Origin: Chamaecyparis obtusa | Lineage: Eukaryota > Streptophyta > Pinopsida > Cupressales > Cupressaceae | Direction: 5' to 3' | Length of the DNA stretch: 64,000 nucleotides | Assembly (NCBI GenBank): GCA_027943335.1 | Contig: BSBK01006754.1 | Span: 462,001 to 526,000 of the forward strand | Shown here: positions 11,880 through 22,503 of the stretch, one piece after another | Position numbering within the stretch: the first letter of the stretch is position 1 | How the letters are laid out: each line of letters opens with the position of its first letter | Translations under genes and position numbers: made by a program | The notes under the pieces: model-generated | The model's database searches: none | What the model was told of the DNA's origin: nothing | The model's input: only the letters and a program-made list of their open reading frames with translations

Positions 11880-12266
11880 AGCTCTATTTGGGGATGATGG
11901 GTAACTTGTGCCCATGCAATAACTTAGAATTTACTGGAAGAGCAGACCACAAACTTGACAAAAATGACAACTACAGAGAGAACTAGGCAAAACATATTTA
12001 CAAAGGCCAAACCAGACAGAAAGGAAACACACCACACCTTTACAAAATTTACAATATATACAAACCTAACTACCATTCATGGAAAGAAAATACCTTCAAC
12101 AAAAGTATTTCTTCAAGAACTATCCATGAATAGGAAATTCTTGAATGTCGTCAATAAGTTCTTTGACAATGTATGAATCTGGTCCCCATTTTTCATGAAT
12201 CAAATATGGCCCTAACTAGATTGGATCAAAATTTTCATGTTTCCCCTTGTCTTCTAATTTGGCATT
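11880..12266 (-). other. G2 3' untranslated internal end with a block shared with B
   Basis: There is no coding sequence beyond the integrase end. On the plus strand it starts AGCTCTATTTGGGGATGATG and includes TACTGGAAGAGCAGACCAC at about 11933-11951. Element B has GTGGCTCTGTCTGGGGATGG at 22248 and TTCTGGAAGAGCAGACCACC at about 22304 at the same distance from its LTR. On the element strand this sits where a polypurine tract is expected, yet it is not a clean purine run. Confidence 0.6.
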
Positions 12267-13330
12267 CTAGAGTAATACCAAGTCATTGAGTTCAAATTTC
12301 CTTTCTACAACTTTCTTGTCATACAAATTCTTGACTTGCAACTGCATCTTAGCATTCTTTGAAGCCGATCCTCTCCTAGTTTCATCAAATTTAATCAAGT
12401 CCTCAATCCTCAATTGCATTTCATCATCTAAGTCTTCATCATACCATTGGACAAACTTGTACATCTCTAATAAGTTGTTCTGAGGCATCCTTGCATGTAT
12501 TCCATACACCAACTCAAATGGTGCACACCTAATTGCATTCTTAACAGTTACTTTGTCAGCCCACACAACCAATGGCAATTTTGAATTTCACACTCTCTTA
12601 TTCTTTTCAAGGATCCTCTTGAGAACCTTTTTTAGGCTCTTGTTGGCTGATTCTACTTGTCCATTTCCTTGTTGATGATAACGTCAAGAATATGATATCT
12701 AAATCCCTAAACTTTCATAGAATTCCTTGTACTCATTAGATCTGAAGCACATTGCATTATCACAGACAATTCTTTCAAGACAACCAAACCTAGTAACAAT
12801 GTTATTCAATAAGAAATTAGTCACCACCCTGCTTGTTGCATTGCTTGTGGGAATAGCCTCTACCCATTTTGTAAAATAATCAATGGAAACCAAAATCCAA
12901 GAGTGCCCTCCACTAGACTTGTTTGGTATTTATCCAATAAAGTCTATTCCCCATTGTTGGAAAGGGGCTTGCACTTCCACTGGCTTTAATGGCACATTTC
13001 CTAAAAACTTTAACTTACCAAAAAATCTCTGACAAGCATCATACTTTCTCACCAGTCTTTCTGCATCTTTGAAAATTGTGGGCCACCAAAACCCTGCTCT
13101 TAGAATATTTTGAGTAGTAGTTTTACCCATGTAGTGTCCACCACATATTCCTTCATGTATTTCTTTTAGTAGTTTGTCAGCCTAACTTTCATCTACACAT
13201 TTCAGCAAAATGCAATCCATATTTCTTCTCCATAATTTGGATATGATAATAACATACTTACTTGCTGGCAACTTTAGAGCTCTTTTCTTTCCATCATCAA
13301 GTTCTAATGGTTACTTCATATTCCTTAAAT
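12267..13330 (-). pseudogene. pol: G2 integrase
   Basis: The minus strand shows zinc-finger residues HEGICGGHYMGKTTTQNILR and YDACQRFFGK (HHCC with the last pair read as C-x-x-R), then the core: FQQWGIDFIG (Asp), WVEAIPTSNATSRVV, RIVCDNAMCF (Asp) and GNGQVESANKSLKK (Glu at about 12655). All three catalytic acids are visible. The C-terminal part reads FELVYGIHARMP and ends FELNDLVLL. It keeps the same frame as RT and RNase H. Stops occur after DFIG, after ESLGI and in the linker, so it is a pseudogene broken only by nonsense codons. Confidence 0.87.
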
Positions 13331-13499
13331 AATAAATAACATCTTGATACTAGATATAGTCATCCATATCACATGTGTAATCAATTTCAATCTGATTTAT
13401 CTGATTTGCATCAAGATTTGACTAAGCCATCAACTTTGCCAATCCTTGGCCTCTAACCAATTTGGTAATTTGGATATCAATGTTAAACTCCTAGATTCT

Positions 13500-13960
13500 A
13501 TTTATCCACCTGCATCTCCTCTCAGACACTTCTTTCTATGAAAGGATGTCCTTAACAACAACACTTGGTACAAAAGAAATCACTATTGCACCCATGAGAT
13601 AACATCTAAAAAATTTTATGACCTTTATAAGTGCATAAGCTTTCTTTTCATTAATATCATACTTTAGTTCAACAAATTTTAAAGACTTACTGAAGAATGA
13701 AATAGCCTTCTCAAAACCCTCACTATTTTTCTGTAATAGGATTGCAACAACAATGTGAAAAGAAGAAAAATAGAAGATATGCATTGGAATACCATAGTCT
13801 GGTGCCTTAAGCACAGGTGCATCCTTGATTGCTTGTTTGATATTTTTGAAGGAATCATCAGGCTCACCATCCCATTTGATCTCAGATCCCTTCTTCAACA
13901 TTTTTGATACAGGATTACTAATATTAGCAAAATTTGTAACAAATCTCCTCAAGAAATTTA
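13500..13960 (-). pseudogene. pol: G2 classical RNase H (after RT)
   Basis: About 138 open residues. MRRFVTNFANISNPVSKMLK is the RT thumb/connection. SEIKWDGEPDDSFKNIKQAI and APVLKAPDYGIPMHIFYFSS lead to the RNase H fold, where the usual YxSAS/DAS block reads IFYFSSFHIV. LKYDINEKKAYALIKVIKF corresponds to the usual Y-x-x-x-E-K-x-x-x-A-L helix. This is the gypsy RNase H proper, distinct from the extra one at 15225-16304. Confidence 0.82.
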
Positions 13961-14003
13961 CTTGACCAAATAAGGATTGAATTCCTTTTACATTTTTTGG
14001 TTT

Positions 14004-14903
14004 CTAAATTTTGTCAATGGCCACTACCCTTTTTGGATCAATTCTTACTCCCTTCTTTCCAACAAGGTGGCCCAGTAATTTTTCCTCAGTCACACCAAAT
14101 GCACATTTCCTAGGGTTCAAAGAAATACCATATTCCAAGGCTCTTACAAATATATTCTCTAAATGTAAACAATGATATTCTTCCCTCTTGGAATATGCAG
14201 TCAAGTCATCTTGGTAAACCACAAGAAAATCATTTATAAACTTAGCAAATGCAATATCCATTGCTCTTTGGAAAGTGACACCAACATTTGTTAGACCAAA
14301 TGGCATTCTCACATTCACATAGGTCCCCCAAGGTGTTGTAAAAGCTATCTTGAATTTTTCTGATTCTTTTACAATTATTTGATTGTAACCAGAGAAACTA
14401 TCCATCATGGACATTAGGTCAGACCTAGTTACTCTTTGTAGCATTGCCTCCATGTTAGGAAAGCAATAGTTGTCTTTCAAAGAAGAGATGTTCAAATTTC
14501 TAAAGTCTACACATAATCTGATATCTCCATTCTTCTTTCTAACATGAAATAAGTTTGACACCCAAGAAGAATGTCTAATAGGCTCTATGATTCCAGCATC
14601 TCTTAGCATCATTAGTTCTTCTTGTATTTTAGGTGCCACGATAGGATTGATTGGTCTCTAATTTTGCCTAAAATGTTTAGCATCTTTCTTCAAAGGAATG
14701 ATATGTTGAAAAAAATATTCTCTATAAACCATTAGGTCATCATATGACCATGCAAAAACATGCCTAAATTTTCTTAATAACTCAATCAAATCCTTTCTCA
14801 CCTCTTGAGATATCTCTTTTCCAATGTACACCTTTTTAGGTGTCTCTTTGGTGCCAAGATTAATTTCCTCTAGGTCCATCTGGTCTCTCTTCTTAGCATC
14901 CAT
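14004..14903 (-). pseudogene. pol: G2 reverse transcriptase
   Basis: The segment 14903-14658 gives the pre-RT region, with LLRKFRHVFAWSYDDLMVY, a motif typical of Tat-type pol. After one stop, RT runs 14639-14004: LMMLRDAGIIEPIRHSSW, IRLCVDFRNLNISSLKDNY, MDSFSGYNQI, FKIAFTTPWGTYVNVRMPFG, then FLVVYQDDLTAYSKR with the catalytic YxDD as YQDD, and LLGHLVGKKGVRIDPKRVVA. All main RT blocks are present in a single frame. RT copies element RNA into cDNA. The coding frame joins protease upstream and RNase H downstream with only stops between. Confidence 0.9.
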
Positions 14904-15224
14904 TTAGACTCTATCCAGACTATCAAACATAGTTTCTAAAACAACAAGTCCTTTGGGAACTTTGTTAGTTTTGAGTTGTAGAACTTCATTTCTGAGGACA
15001 ACTTCTTTTCCTTTTGTAGTCTTAACTAAAGTTGAACAATCCAATTCCTGACCATAATATTTATCCTCACAGTTCATAAACCTCAAAATATCTTTGCCAT
15101 CTTCAAAAACTTTCTAGTTCTCAACATTGTCTGATACATTGGGTCTAATCCGAGTTTCAAGTTTAGAGACACCTGCAAAAGTGATGTTACTAGGATTGAT
15201 TGTAATATTAGCTAACAAGTCAGC

Positions 15225-16304
15225 CATCTTATTGTTGCTCCTATCCTTCCATACAATATTGAATGCATCAAAACTTTCAATCATATCCCAGATAGTATTC
15301 CTATATTACTTCAATCTTTTGTTCTTAGAAGCATAAATTGATCTGACTTGAGACACTACTAACTCAGAATCACCAACTACCTTTATACATTTGATTCCAT
15401 GCTTGTGTGCCAACATCAATCCTATTAAAAATGCTTCATATTTTTCTACATTATTGGTACATAGGAAGCTTAATGTGAAAGAAAACTTATAAGTATTTCC
15501 ATCAGGAGAAATGAGTAGAATGCCTGCTCCTAAACCATCTTTGCAATTTGCACCATCAAAGTACATCACCCATAACTCACCTTGCTTAGATTTGGCATTT
15601 AATTCCACTATGATAGGAGGAAAGATAGGTTCTCTTTCAAGCATAATGACTTTTTCCATGAAAGCATTGACATTAGTATCTACAAAATAGGTAATCTCAT
15701 TATCAATATTTTTCTCAATTATGTGGGTAACTCTTGGCTCCCTTTCAACCTTAACAGATTGATCATCAATCTTGAAAGTTGCATAGGATAGGTCACATTG
15801 TAAGCTTCCACCCATTGACACACTCCATTTCCTCAATAATATCATCCCATAATGAGGAGGAATGTCTATAGCCAAGACACTCATAGTTAGCTCCTTTTTT
15901 GGATAGGCTACCAACTTATAGGGAAATACATTTATAGTCCCAATGATAGGTACCTCTCTTTGGTCCATTGCACAACACCTGCCTTGAATAGTGTTAACCT
16001 TAAGGCCCAACCTTTCCATGATCTTAAAAAGCATAATAGTATTTGATGCTCCTAAATCAATCATGCAATTCTTAACTGTCATTCCATTTACTATAATACT
16101 TAGGAAAAATGGATCTATGTTTTCTAGGCAAGCATTGATAGAGTTGTCCAAATACATATGTGGTATCTGATATACCACTCCCCGATCTTCCATTTCTTTC
16201 TTTTCTTCAGCCTGGGGTTCATTGGCATTGTAAGCAACATTGTTGTCATGAACATTATCCACCCATGCCAGAGCTCTATCCTTATGTTCAAGGATTCTTA
16301 ACAA
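15225..16304 (-). pseudogene. pol: G2 protease fused to an RNase H domain placed upstream of RT
   Basis: An uninterrupted 332-codon frame (16304-15306), continuing past one TAA to about 15225. Residues 68-100 hold the aspartic protease site (CMIDLGASNTIM, D83-L-G-A; usual DSGA). From residue 242 there is an RNase H of the extra, archaeal-like type: LWVMYFDGANCKDGLGAGIL (D250), NNVEKYEAFLIGL (E290) and VVGDSELVVSQV (D312). Past the stop, the final block reads WKDRSNNKMADLLAN. So this RNase H lies between protease and RT, whereas G1 carries its extra RNase H after the classical one. Protease processes the polyprotein; RNase H would cleave template RNA. Confidence 0.85.
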
Positions 16305-16866
16305 TTCTAATAAAGGAACCTTAACAGTAATCTAAGACAACATTGACAACATATTAACAAGATTAGAAGAAGGAATCTCAATTTGCGTTGTTTTAGTATC
16401 CTTCTGCTTTTCAGATACACCAGTTGTTGTTGTCACCTTCAATTTCTCATTTTTGGCCATTGTACTAACTAGCTTCTCACTTTCCTTTTGGATGTCATTG
16501 TTATGAACTAGTAGACATTTTCACAACTTTAACCCCCTTTGGCTCCCACTTTTTACCCTTTACATTTTTGATCTTCACTAGATAATCATTTTTTGGTTTA
16601 ACTCTAGTGGGTTCCTTTGGATTGGTATTCTTTATAAACATTCCTATAGCTTTTTAGTGGTATCATTTGTTGTCATGCTTCTAGTTTTCACTTGGGCTAT
16701 CATCTCTGTAGTGATCCTAGCAATTTCCTCTTTTGAATGTCTTCTTAAATTCAGTTAGTCTAAGGAAAAGTTCATGTTACATGTCTTTTCATCAATTTCT
16801 TCATTATCAGAAAAAGACTTCTTGATGGAATAATGCTCTATTGTGTCTCTTCAAACACACATCAGT
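16305..16866 (-). pseudogene. G2 gag-protease linker
   Basis: Minus-strand translation can be followed with several stops. Pieces include EEIARITTEMIAQVKTRSM and VKVPLLELLRILEHKDRALA, the latter running into the protease frame. It is rich in Lys, Thr and Glu, with no recognisable domain. It is inferred to be the polyprotein spacer between nucleocapsid and protease. Confidence 0.55.
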
Positions 16867-18064
16867 TTATTCATCAGTGTCAGAGACATCTTCACATCCC
16901 AAATATGAATCAATCAGATTACCACCAATGTCATCATTATTTTCTTCTTGATCTATTTCTTCAAAACCATCATCTTGGTATGCAACTATGGACTGTGCAA
17001 CGACATAATGGTTTGCAGAATGAGGAGATTGGCAAGCCATACACCATGGTGTATCCTCTACAAAATTCACATAAGTTTTTTTTAAGGGATCAAGGATGAA
17101 TTTGTCATTATTTCCTTTTGCGGTTGGGATAATAGGTTTTCCATCCTTCCATTGGGTATTATAAGGGTAATTTTGCAACCTATTTTGCCTATTGAAATTA
17201 TTGTTGAAATGGGGCTTTTCTACAACATAAACCTTATCATTTCTGTTGTTGGGTGCTTTCAAGTCTTTCAATGCATTTAGCACTTTATCCAACTTTTCTT
17301 TTTCTTGCCTCTTATTTCCAACATTTCTTTCATTGTCTTTCTTTTAGTTCTTGTTCCCAAATAACTTAGGATCATCCCTTTTTCCACCCAATTTACCAGA
17401 TATCTTCATATTATTTTCAATGTTCACAAAAATTCTAAAGGCATCTTTGAGAGTCCTTGGTTCTTTGTCTCTCAGTAGGTATCCAACCTTGCCATCAAAG
17501 GCATCGAAGAATGTTGTCAGACAGACATTGTCATCTAACTTCATAACTTGAAACAATTTGTGCATACCCTTTTGAAACCTCATGTTGAATTTAGTTGCAG
17601 ATTCATTCTGATTCTTCCTCATGTTGTTAAACTCATTTAGCATGAAACTAGCATTAGGCCTATCACCATATTGTTCCTTGAAACATTTTTCAAAAGTATC
17701 CCATGAATGAATACAACAGTCAGGGAGTCTTTTAACCAATCTCTAGCATCTTCTACCAAAGATTGAACAAATAGTTTCATGACTACATCCTCATGCTCTA
17801 TTTTATAGTCATTTAACATGTCAACAAACAACCTAAGGTGTTCTTCACAACTAATGGCATTATTTACAAAAAAATTAGCTATCTTATCTCTTATCTAAGT
17901 TGGGATAGCATTTGGGTAACCTGGTATCCCATCAAAACTAATTTTCCTATACCCTTCTAATTGCATAGGTCTTTGTTGAAAACTTAAACTAGTGTTTCCA
18001 CTGGGACCAACATTTACAGATATACTCCCACCTACTTGTACACTTGACTATTATTTAGGATCAA
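16867..18064 (-). pseudogene. gag: G2 gag, C-terminal half
   Basis: From the C boundary the minus strand gives ISFDGIPGYPNAIPT, KIANFFVNNAISCEEHLRLF and VMKLFVQSLVEDARDWLKDS, then after a frameshift near 17740 SWDTFEKCFKEQYGDR and NQNESATKFNMRFQKGMHKL. This is the retrotransposon Gag domain (PF03732 by pattern). Near the C-terminus, WCMACQSPHSANHY is a zinc knuckle with C-x2-C-x3-H-x4 followed by Tyr where the last Cys should be. The last part is acidic (EEIDQEENNDDIGG). The N-terminal half is at 29776-30889. Confidence 0.82.
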
Positions 18065-18216
18065 TATTCTGTTGGATATTGCTAATGCATGGGGAGGTGA
18101 TTGGGACATTTAATATGTTTAATCACTACATTACTGAATGGGCACTCATACTATTGTCATCTATGTTTTTTCACTGATGTCAACATATGTTTATGTGAGG
18201 AAAATAGGCTGGTTAT

Positions 18217-21200
18217 TGTTAGCTCTTTTTCATGTAGAATCGTCAATTTAGCTATTAAGCTTGACTCTCAGGTTCCCAATTCTGGATTCTTACAGGGAAA
18301 AGGCTAATTGATAAGGACCAAGTCCTTCTTCTACTTCGGGCTCCACAGACCCCGGCGAGTGTACCTATCTTTAGACTCACTGCTTCACAATGAAATCCTA
18401 TATTGGATTAGGGGTTCTCACAATGATTCACTAATGTCTTTTGCTGCAACTGATGTGGAGCTTAGAAAGCCAATCCATGATGTTAACAAAAGCAAACAAT
18501 CATTGTAGAAAAATGTCAAAAGTGACAAGGGTATTCACCCTTCTTCTCTTCGAGCTTAAAACTCAGGCAGGTTAACCTATCTAATTCACTTCTACAAGGA
18601 ATCACCAAAAGCACTTGCACTATTCAATGCAATCGACAAACATTTATGCTCTTAAACATGAAAGGGAAAAGTGATTGGAAAAGATTTTGATTACAAGTCT
18701 AGTTTAAACTAGTGCCTAATCCTGGGCAAGGAGTCATGAAATGTATTTGCAACAAGAGAGGGCAAGATTCACACAACTAGTTAATTAAGGATCACATACC
18801 TTATATGTTTTCCCTCTTTATGTTTGGTTAGACATCAGATTCTTGGACATGCCTTACATGTCCCTGTTATCTCATTATCCTTAGAGATACCACAAGATGT
18901 TTAATCCCTTCCTTGAAGAGAGCTCCATGAAGATTCTCTCAACAGACCTTATCTGCTAGCACATCAACCTGCCTTACAAGCCTCACATGCAAGAATAAAA
19001 GGGAAATAGTGAAGACATCAAATAACCAGATGCACAAGGTTTATGAATTTGTATTCATAATGACTCCAGATTGTAATACATTCAAATCCAAGATAAACTG
19101 AAAATAGAACACTAAGTAAAAACCATAAAATGTATCAACTGGAACTACAACTTGCAGAGCCAGAATCTTGCAAAAATTGAGAACCTTTACAAAATGTCTG
19201 AAATGGGAATAAAAAGAAAGGGAAAACCATAGCAGGTTACCCAAACTGACACCTGCCCTCAAAATCAACCACATCTATGAGTCACTGCGTGAAAAGAAAA
19301 AGATATTTATTAAAATATCTTCCTAGCCCCCCTGTTCCTTTCAACTACAAATATCGCGAGCAAATGGCCACCTGTGCAAAATCTGATTGCAAAATCAAGA
19401 TCCTCATTTTCTCCCGGTTCTGGCGGTATATAGCACTTCATATTTTGGTGAAAAACTGAGCCCTGGGTGCCATTTTTACGAGCAGACTATATATTTAAAA
19501 TATTTAAAATTTTTGAATAGTGCAACTTTAACAAATTCAAAAATCAAATTTATGCAAGCATTTGAAAATTTTAGGTGAGCCCCATGCCACATGGTGACAA
19601 CCTATTGGTTCACCGGTCCACCTCATCACCACGTCACCAACGTGCCACATCCCTGCCACATGTCATTTCATGACTGGCCAACCTCACTGACTGGGTGCCT
19701 ATGTTGCACTAGACCGCCACCTCACAAGAGTGCCACGTGGCGGCCTGGCGCATGATCGCATGGGCTGGAGGTAGCCCATGAGATCATGCGACCATTGTTG
19801 ATGTGGCGCAGACCTCAAGGTCACCATCAACCTGCACAGTCAACATTTTTTATTAAAATATGTTTACCTTCCACAGCCGGGCCCACGTTCACGTCAGAAT
19901 TTGTCTTTGTATCGCGCGAGCGTGAAGGAGCCCACAAAACCTCCCTTTCTCATCTCTTTGAAAAGCTATTTGAGTGTTTTTTGTTATAAACACTTCTAGT
20001 ATACCATCTCCAGGGCATGTGGGACATATGAACACATAGGAAAACTAATGAAAACTCCAGTTTCCTGTGAAAACCTTTCTTACTCATGTTCTGGGCATTT
20101 TTGTTTATCAATGCTGGGTCTTTCCTTTAAAATGCTAAGCATTTTTGATGGTGCTGGGTATTTTTTATAGTGTTGCAGGGTTTGAATTGCAATGCTGAGA
20201 CCTTGGATTTGGACGCTGGAGCAATTTGAAACACTGCCTGGTTGATTTGGATGCTGGTCCATTCCTTAAAACACTGAAACCCCCTTTTTATTTGTCTTGA
20301 AATGCTGAATTTTGATTAAAAACACTGGTGACACTTGCACTGAGTTTTGATTTAATCAAATGCTGAATCCTTTCTTTCTCTCATGCTGGCACTGAACATT
20401 AAGTATTGATGCTGGTCTGTTCTTTTTATTTGAATGCTGAAACCCCCCCCCCTTTGAAACATGTCGTCCACTTCCTTGCATGAGGCATCACTCGTTTGGG
20501 CACTATCTTTGAGCAATTGTCTACAAGAACACAAGCATGAACAATACCTTCAACATTCATAAATATGATCAACATGGAACTGACACTGATGGTGAATGGG
20601 AGGAGCCTCGCAAGCCCCTATTTGAAACATGTGATTTGGGCCAGCAACAATTTATTAACTCCTATGGCATGCATTATTAATGGGGCATTAACTTTTATTT
20701 GAATGCTAGCCAACATCTTATTCATGCCTGTTACGCCTTTTCCTGGCACTTCAAACCCATCAATAAGCATCCTTTCGAATTGCTAAAACGTGGCCATAAG
20801 ATTCAAACAAAAAGACTTGACCATGCCAACTCTGCTCTTTTCTTGAGAAGCAGCATTGGAGACTTAAGGCATGAAGTCGGGTCCAAAAATGGGCCCAGCT
20901 AAAATTTTTTGTTCCCATACAAATTTTCCATGAAAACATCATATTACTCCTCAGGCACAAAAATCACGAACTGGGCATCGATCGAAAACACTTGAAACAC
21001 CATCCGAATCATCCGACAAACTTTGCTTGAATACTGCAAACGGCTCGTTTGATCAATCTGGAAAACTAGTTAAAACAACTTTTCACGTCTCATCACTTTG
21101 CATGCTTGAAGATTGTAGTTCATCCTTCGACCTTGCAAAATTTCATATTTTCCCTCCACCGGGGCATATGAAATTTTAATCGTGCAAAATGATTAAAATA

Positions 21201-22247
21201 TTTCAGGATAAAATCCGGTTAGGCATACAATTTGGTAAAAAATGAAATGATGCCTGGGAACTTGAAATTTTAACTAGTGTTAGACCAATATTTATCATAA
21301 ACAATGATACTGACGGCACTCAGTTTCGACATCTCGGTGCAAAGATATAACAATTTGAAGTTGACGATCCGCAGAGGTGGGACAGGACACAGTTGATGAC
21401 AAATATTTTAATCATTTTGATTGAATTTGATTGGTAGGCAGATGGATTGGCAGAGGCTTGAAACTTTGGCCACATGAAGTATCTGACAAATGCAATAGAG
21501 TGAAAAAGGAATTTTTTCAATAAGTGCACCGAGCTAAACATGACATGCGGTCAAAGTCATGCATTTAGTTTGAAGACATAGTGAAACTCGCAAACTTGTG
21601 TGAATGGCTCTGGGAAATAGCATTGCTCTCATGGCAAATGGATTCATCAAGAGCTGAAACTTGGAACATTTGAAGATGAACATTAATGCATTATAATGCA
21701 ACAATCCTTTTGACTCGATCATCTCCTAAGCCAAAGTTATAACTCTCCAAAGTAGTGTCTTGACAAGCAATTACACTGTTCAACAATGCAATCAGTAGAA
21801 ATTGCCTACAGAATGGCCCTTGAAAAGTGATCAAACGAATTCGTAATAACTTAAAACTTGGAACACATGTACCATTTTCACTATAGATCATAGATCAATA
21901 ATCGGTTTGCATGGATCAATCCCTGCGTAAAAGATACAGGCCTCCAAATAGGGCTCCTGATAAGAAAAGCTCAAAGTGGCAAATTGCAACTTTAAGTGAA
22001 TCTCTCAAAATGGGTACTTACCAAATCAACTCAAACTGAAAACTAAAAGTTGCAAACCACTGAATGTGCTGAATGAAGAGTGTTCCAAGCATTTAAAGGC
22101 TCATATCACTTGATTTCAAATTGGCTCAAAATCAGGACCACTCAAAGCAACATCATCAAACTGACCTTCCAAATCGAAAAGAACACCTCATTGCAAAAAT
22201 TTTCATAGGGGACTCAAAAATGCCTTCCTCATTTTTGAGTCCCAACA
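18217..22247 (-). mobile_element. B 3' LTR (4,031 bp)
   Basis: On the plus strand it begins TGTTAGCTCTTTTTCATG and ends TTTTGAGTCCCAACA. It is nearly identical to 24643-28668: one mismatch in a 60-base sample (18601 against 25027), and the open stretch 19041-19274 translates identically in the other copy. Open stretches of 60-116 codons inside the LTR have no recognisable domain and are not called as genes. The element-strand orientation follows from the primer-binding site and the internal frame. Confidence 0.9.
20080..20450. repeat. interspersed ATGCTG-type micro-repeats inside the B LTR
   Basis: The hexamer-like core (A/G)(A/T)(T/C)GCTG or ACACTG recurs roughly every 15-30 bases, for example AATGCTGGGTC, GGTGCTGGGTA, AATGCTGAGACC, GACGCTGGAGC, GATGCTGGTCC, AATGCTGAATTT and AACACTGGTG. 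The same array is in the second LTR at about 26510-26870. It is an irregular family of short units rather than a clean tandem repeat. Function unknown. Confidence 0.65.
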
Positions 22248-22503
22248 GTGGCTCTGTCTGGGGATGGTTGAATGCAAGTTCAATACAAGAATACCAGAAT
22301 CTTCTGGAAGAGCAGACCACCCCAAAAACCAACTTCTCCTTCTTAATCCAAAAACAACTTCATCTTCTTAATCCTCCAATCCATTATTCGGTTCTGAGGC
22401 TCCTTTATTCAAAGCAAACACACGACGCAAAGCAAAGCAATTGTACAAGTATTTACAAAACTTTCAACTGAAATCAATGCTTATGCCGGTCAAATACATG
22501 ATT
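22248..22503 (-). other. B 3' internal end, block shared with G2
   Basis: Non-coding. It lies between the stop of the B reading frame (22506-22504) and the 3' LTR. On the plus strand it starts GTGGCTCTGTCTGGGGATGG and contains TTCTGGAAGAGCAGACCACC, matching G2 at 11880-11951. No polypurine tract is visible on the element strand. The plus-strand reading resembles a second primer-binding-site motif in inverted orientation. Confidence 0.6.

Noticed and set aside
19041..19274. 77-codon open stretch identical in both B LTRs
   Set aside because: Identity follows from the LTRs being recent duplicates. No domain or start context supports a gene.
22121..22471. 116-codon plus-strand open stretch at the right end of the B LTR
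   Set aside because: It crosses the LTR end at 22247 into the internal region, is antisense to the element, and its LTR part differs in the other copy after the LTR end. No domain is seen.
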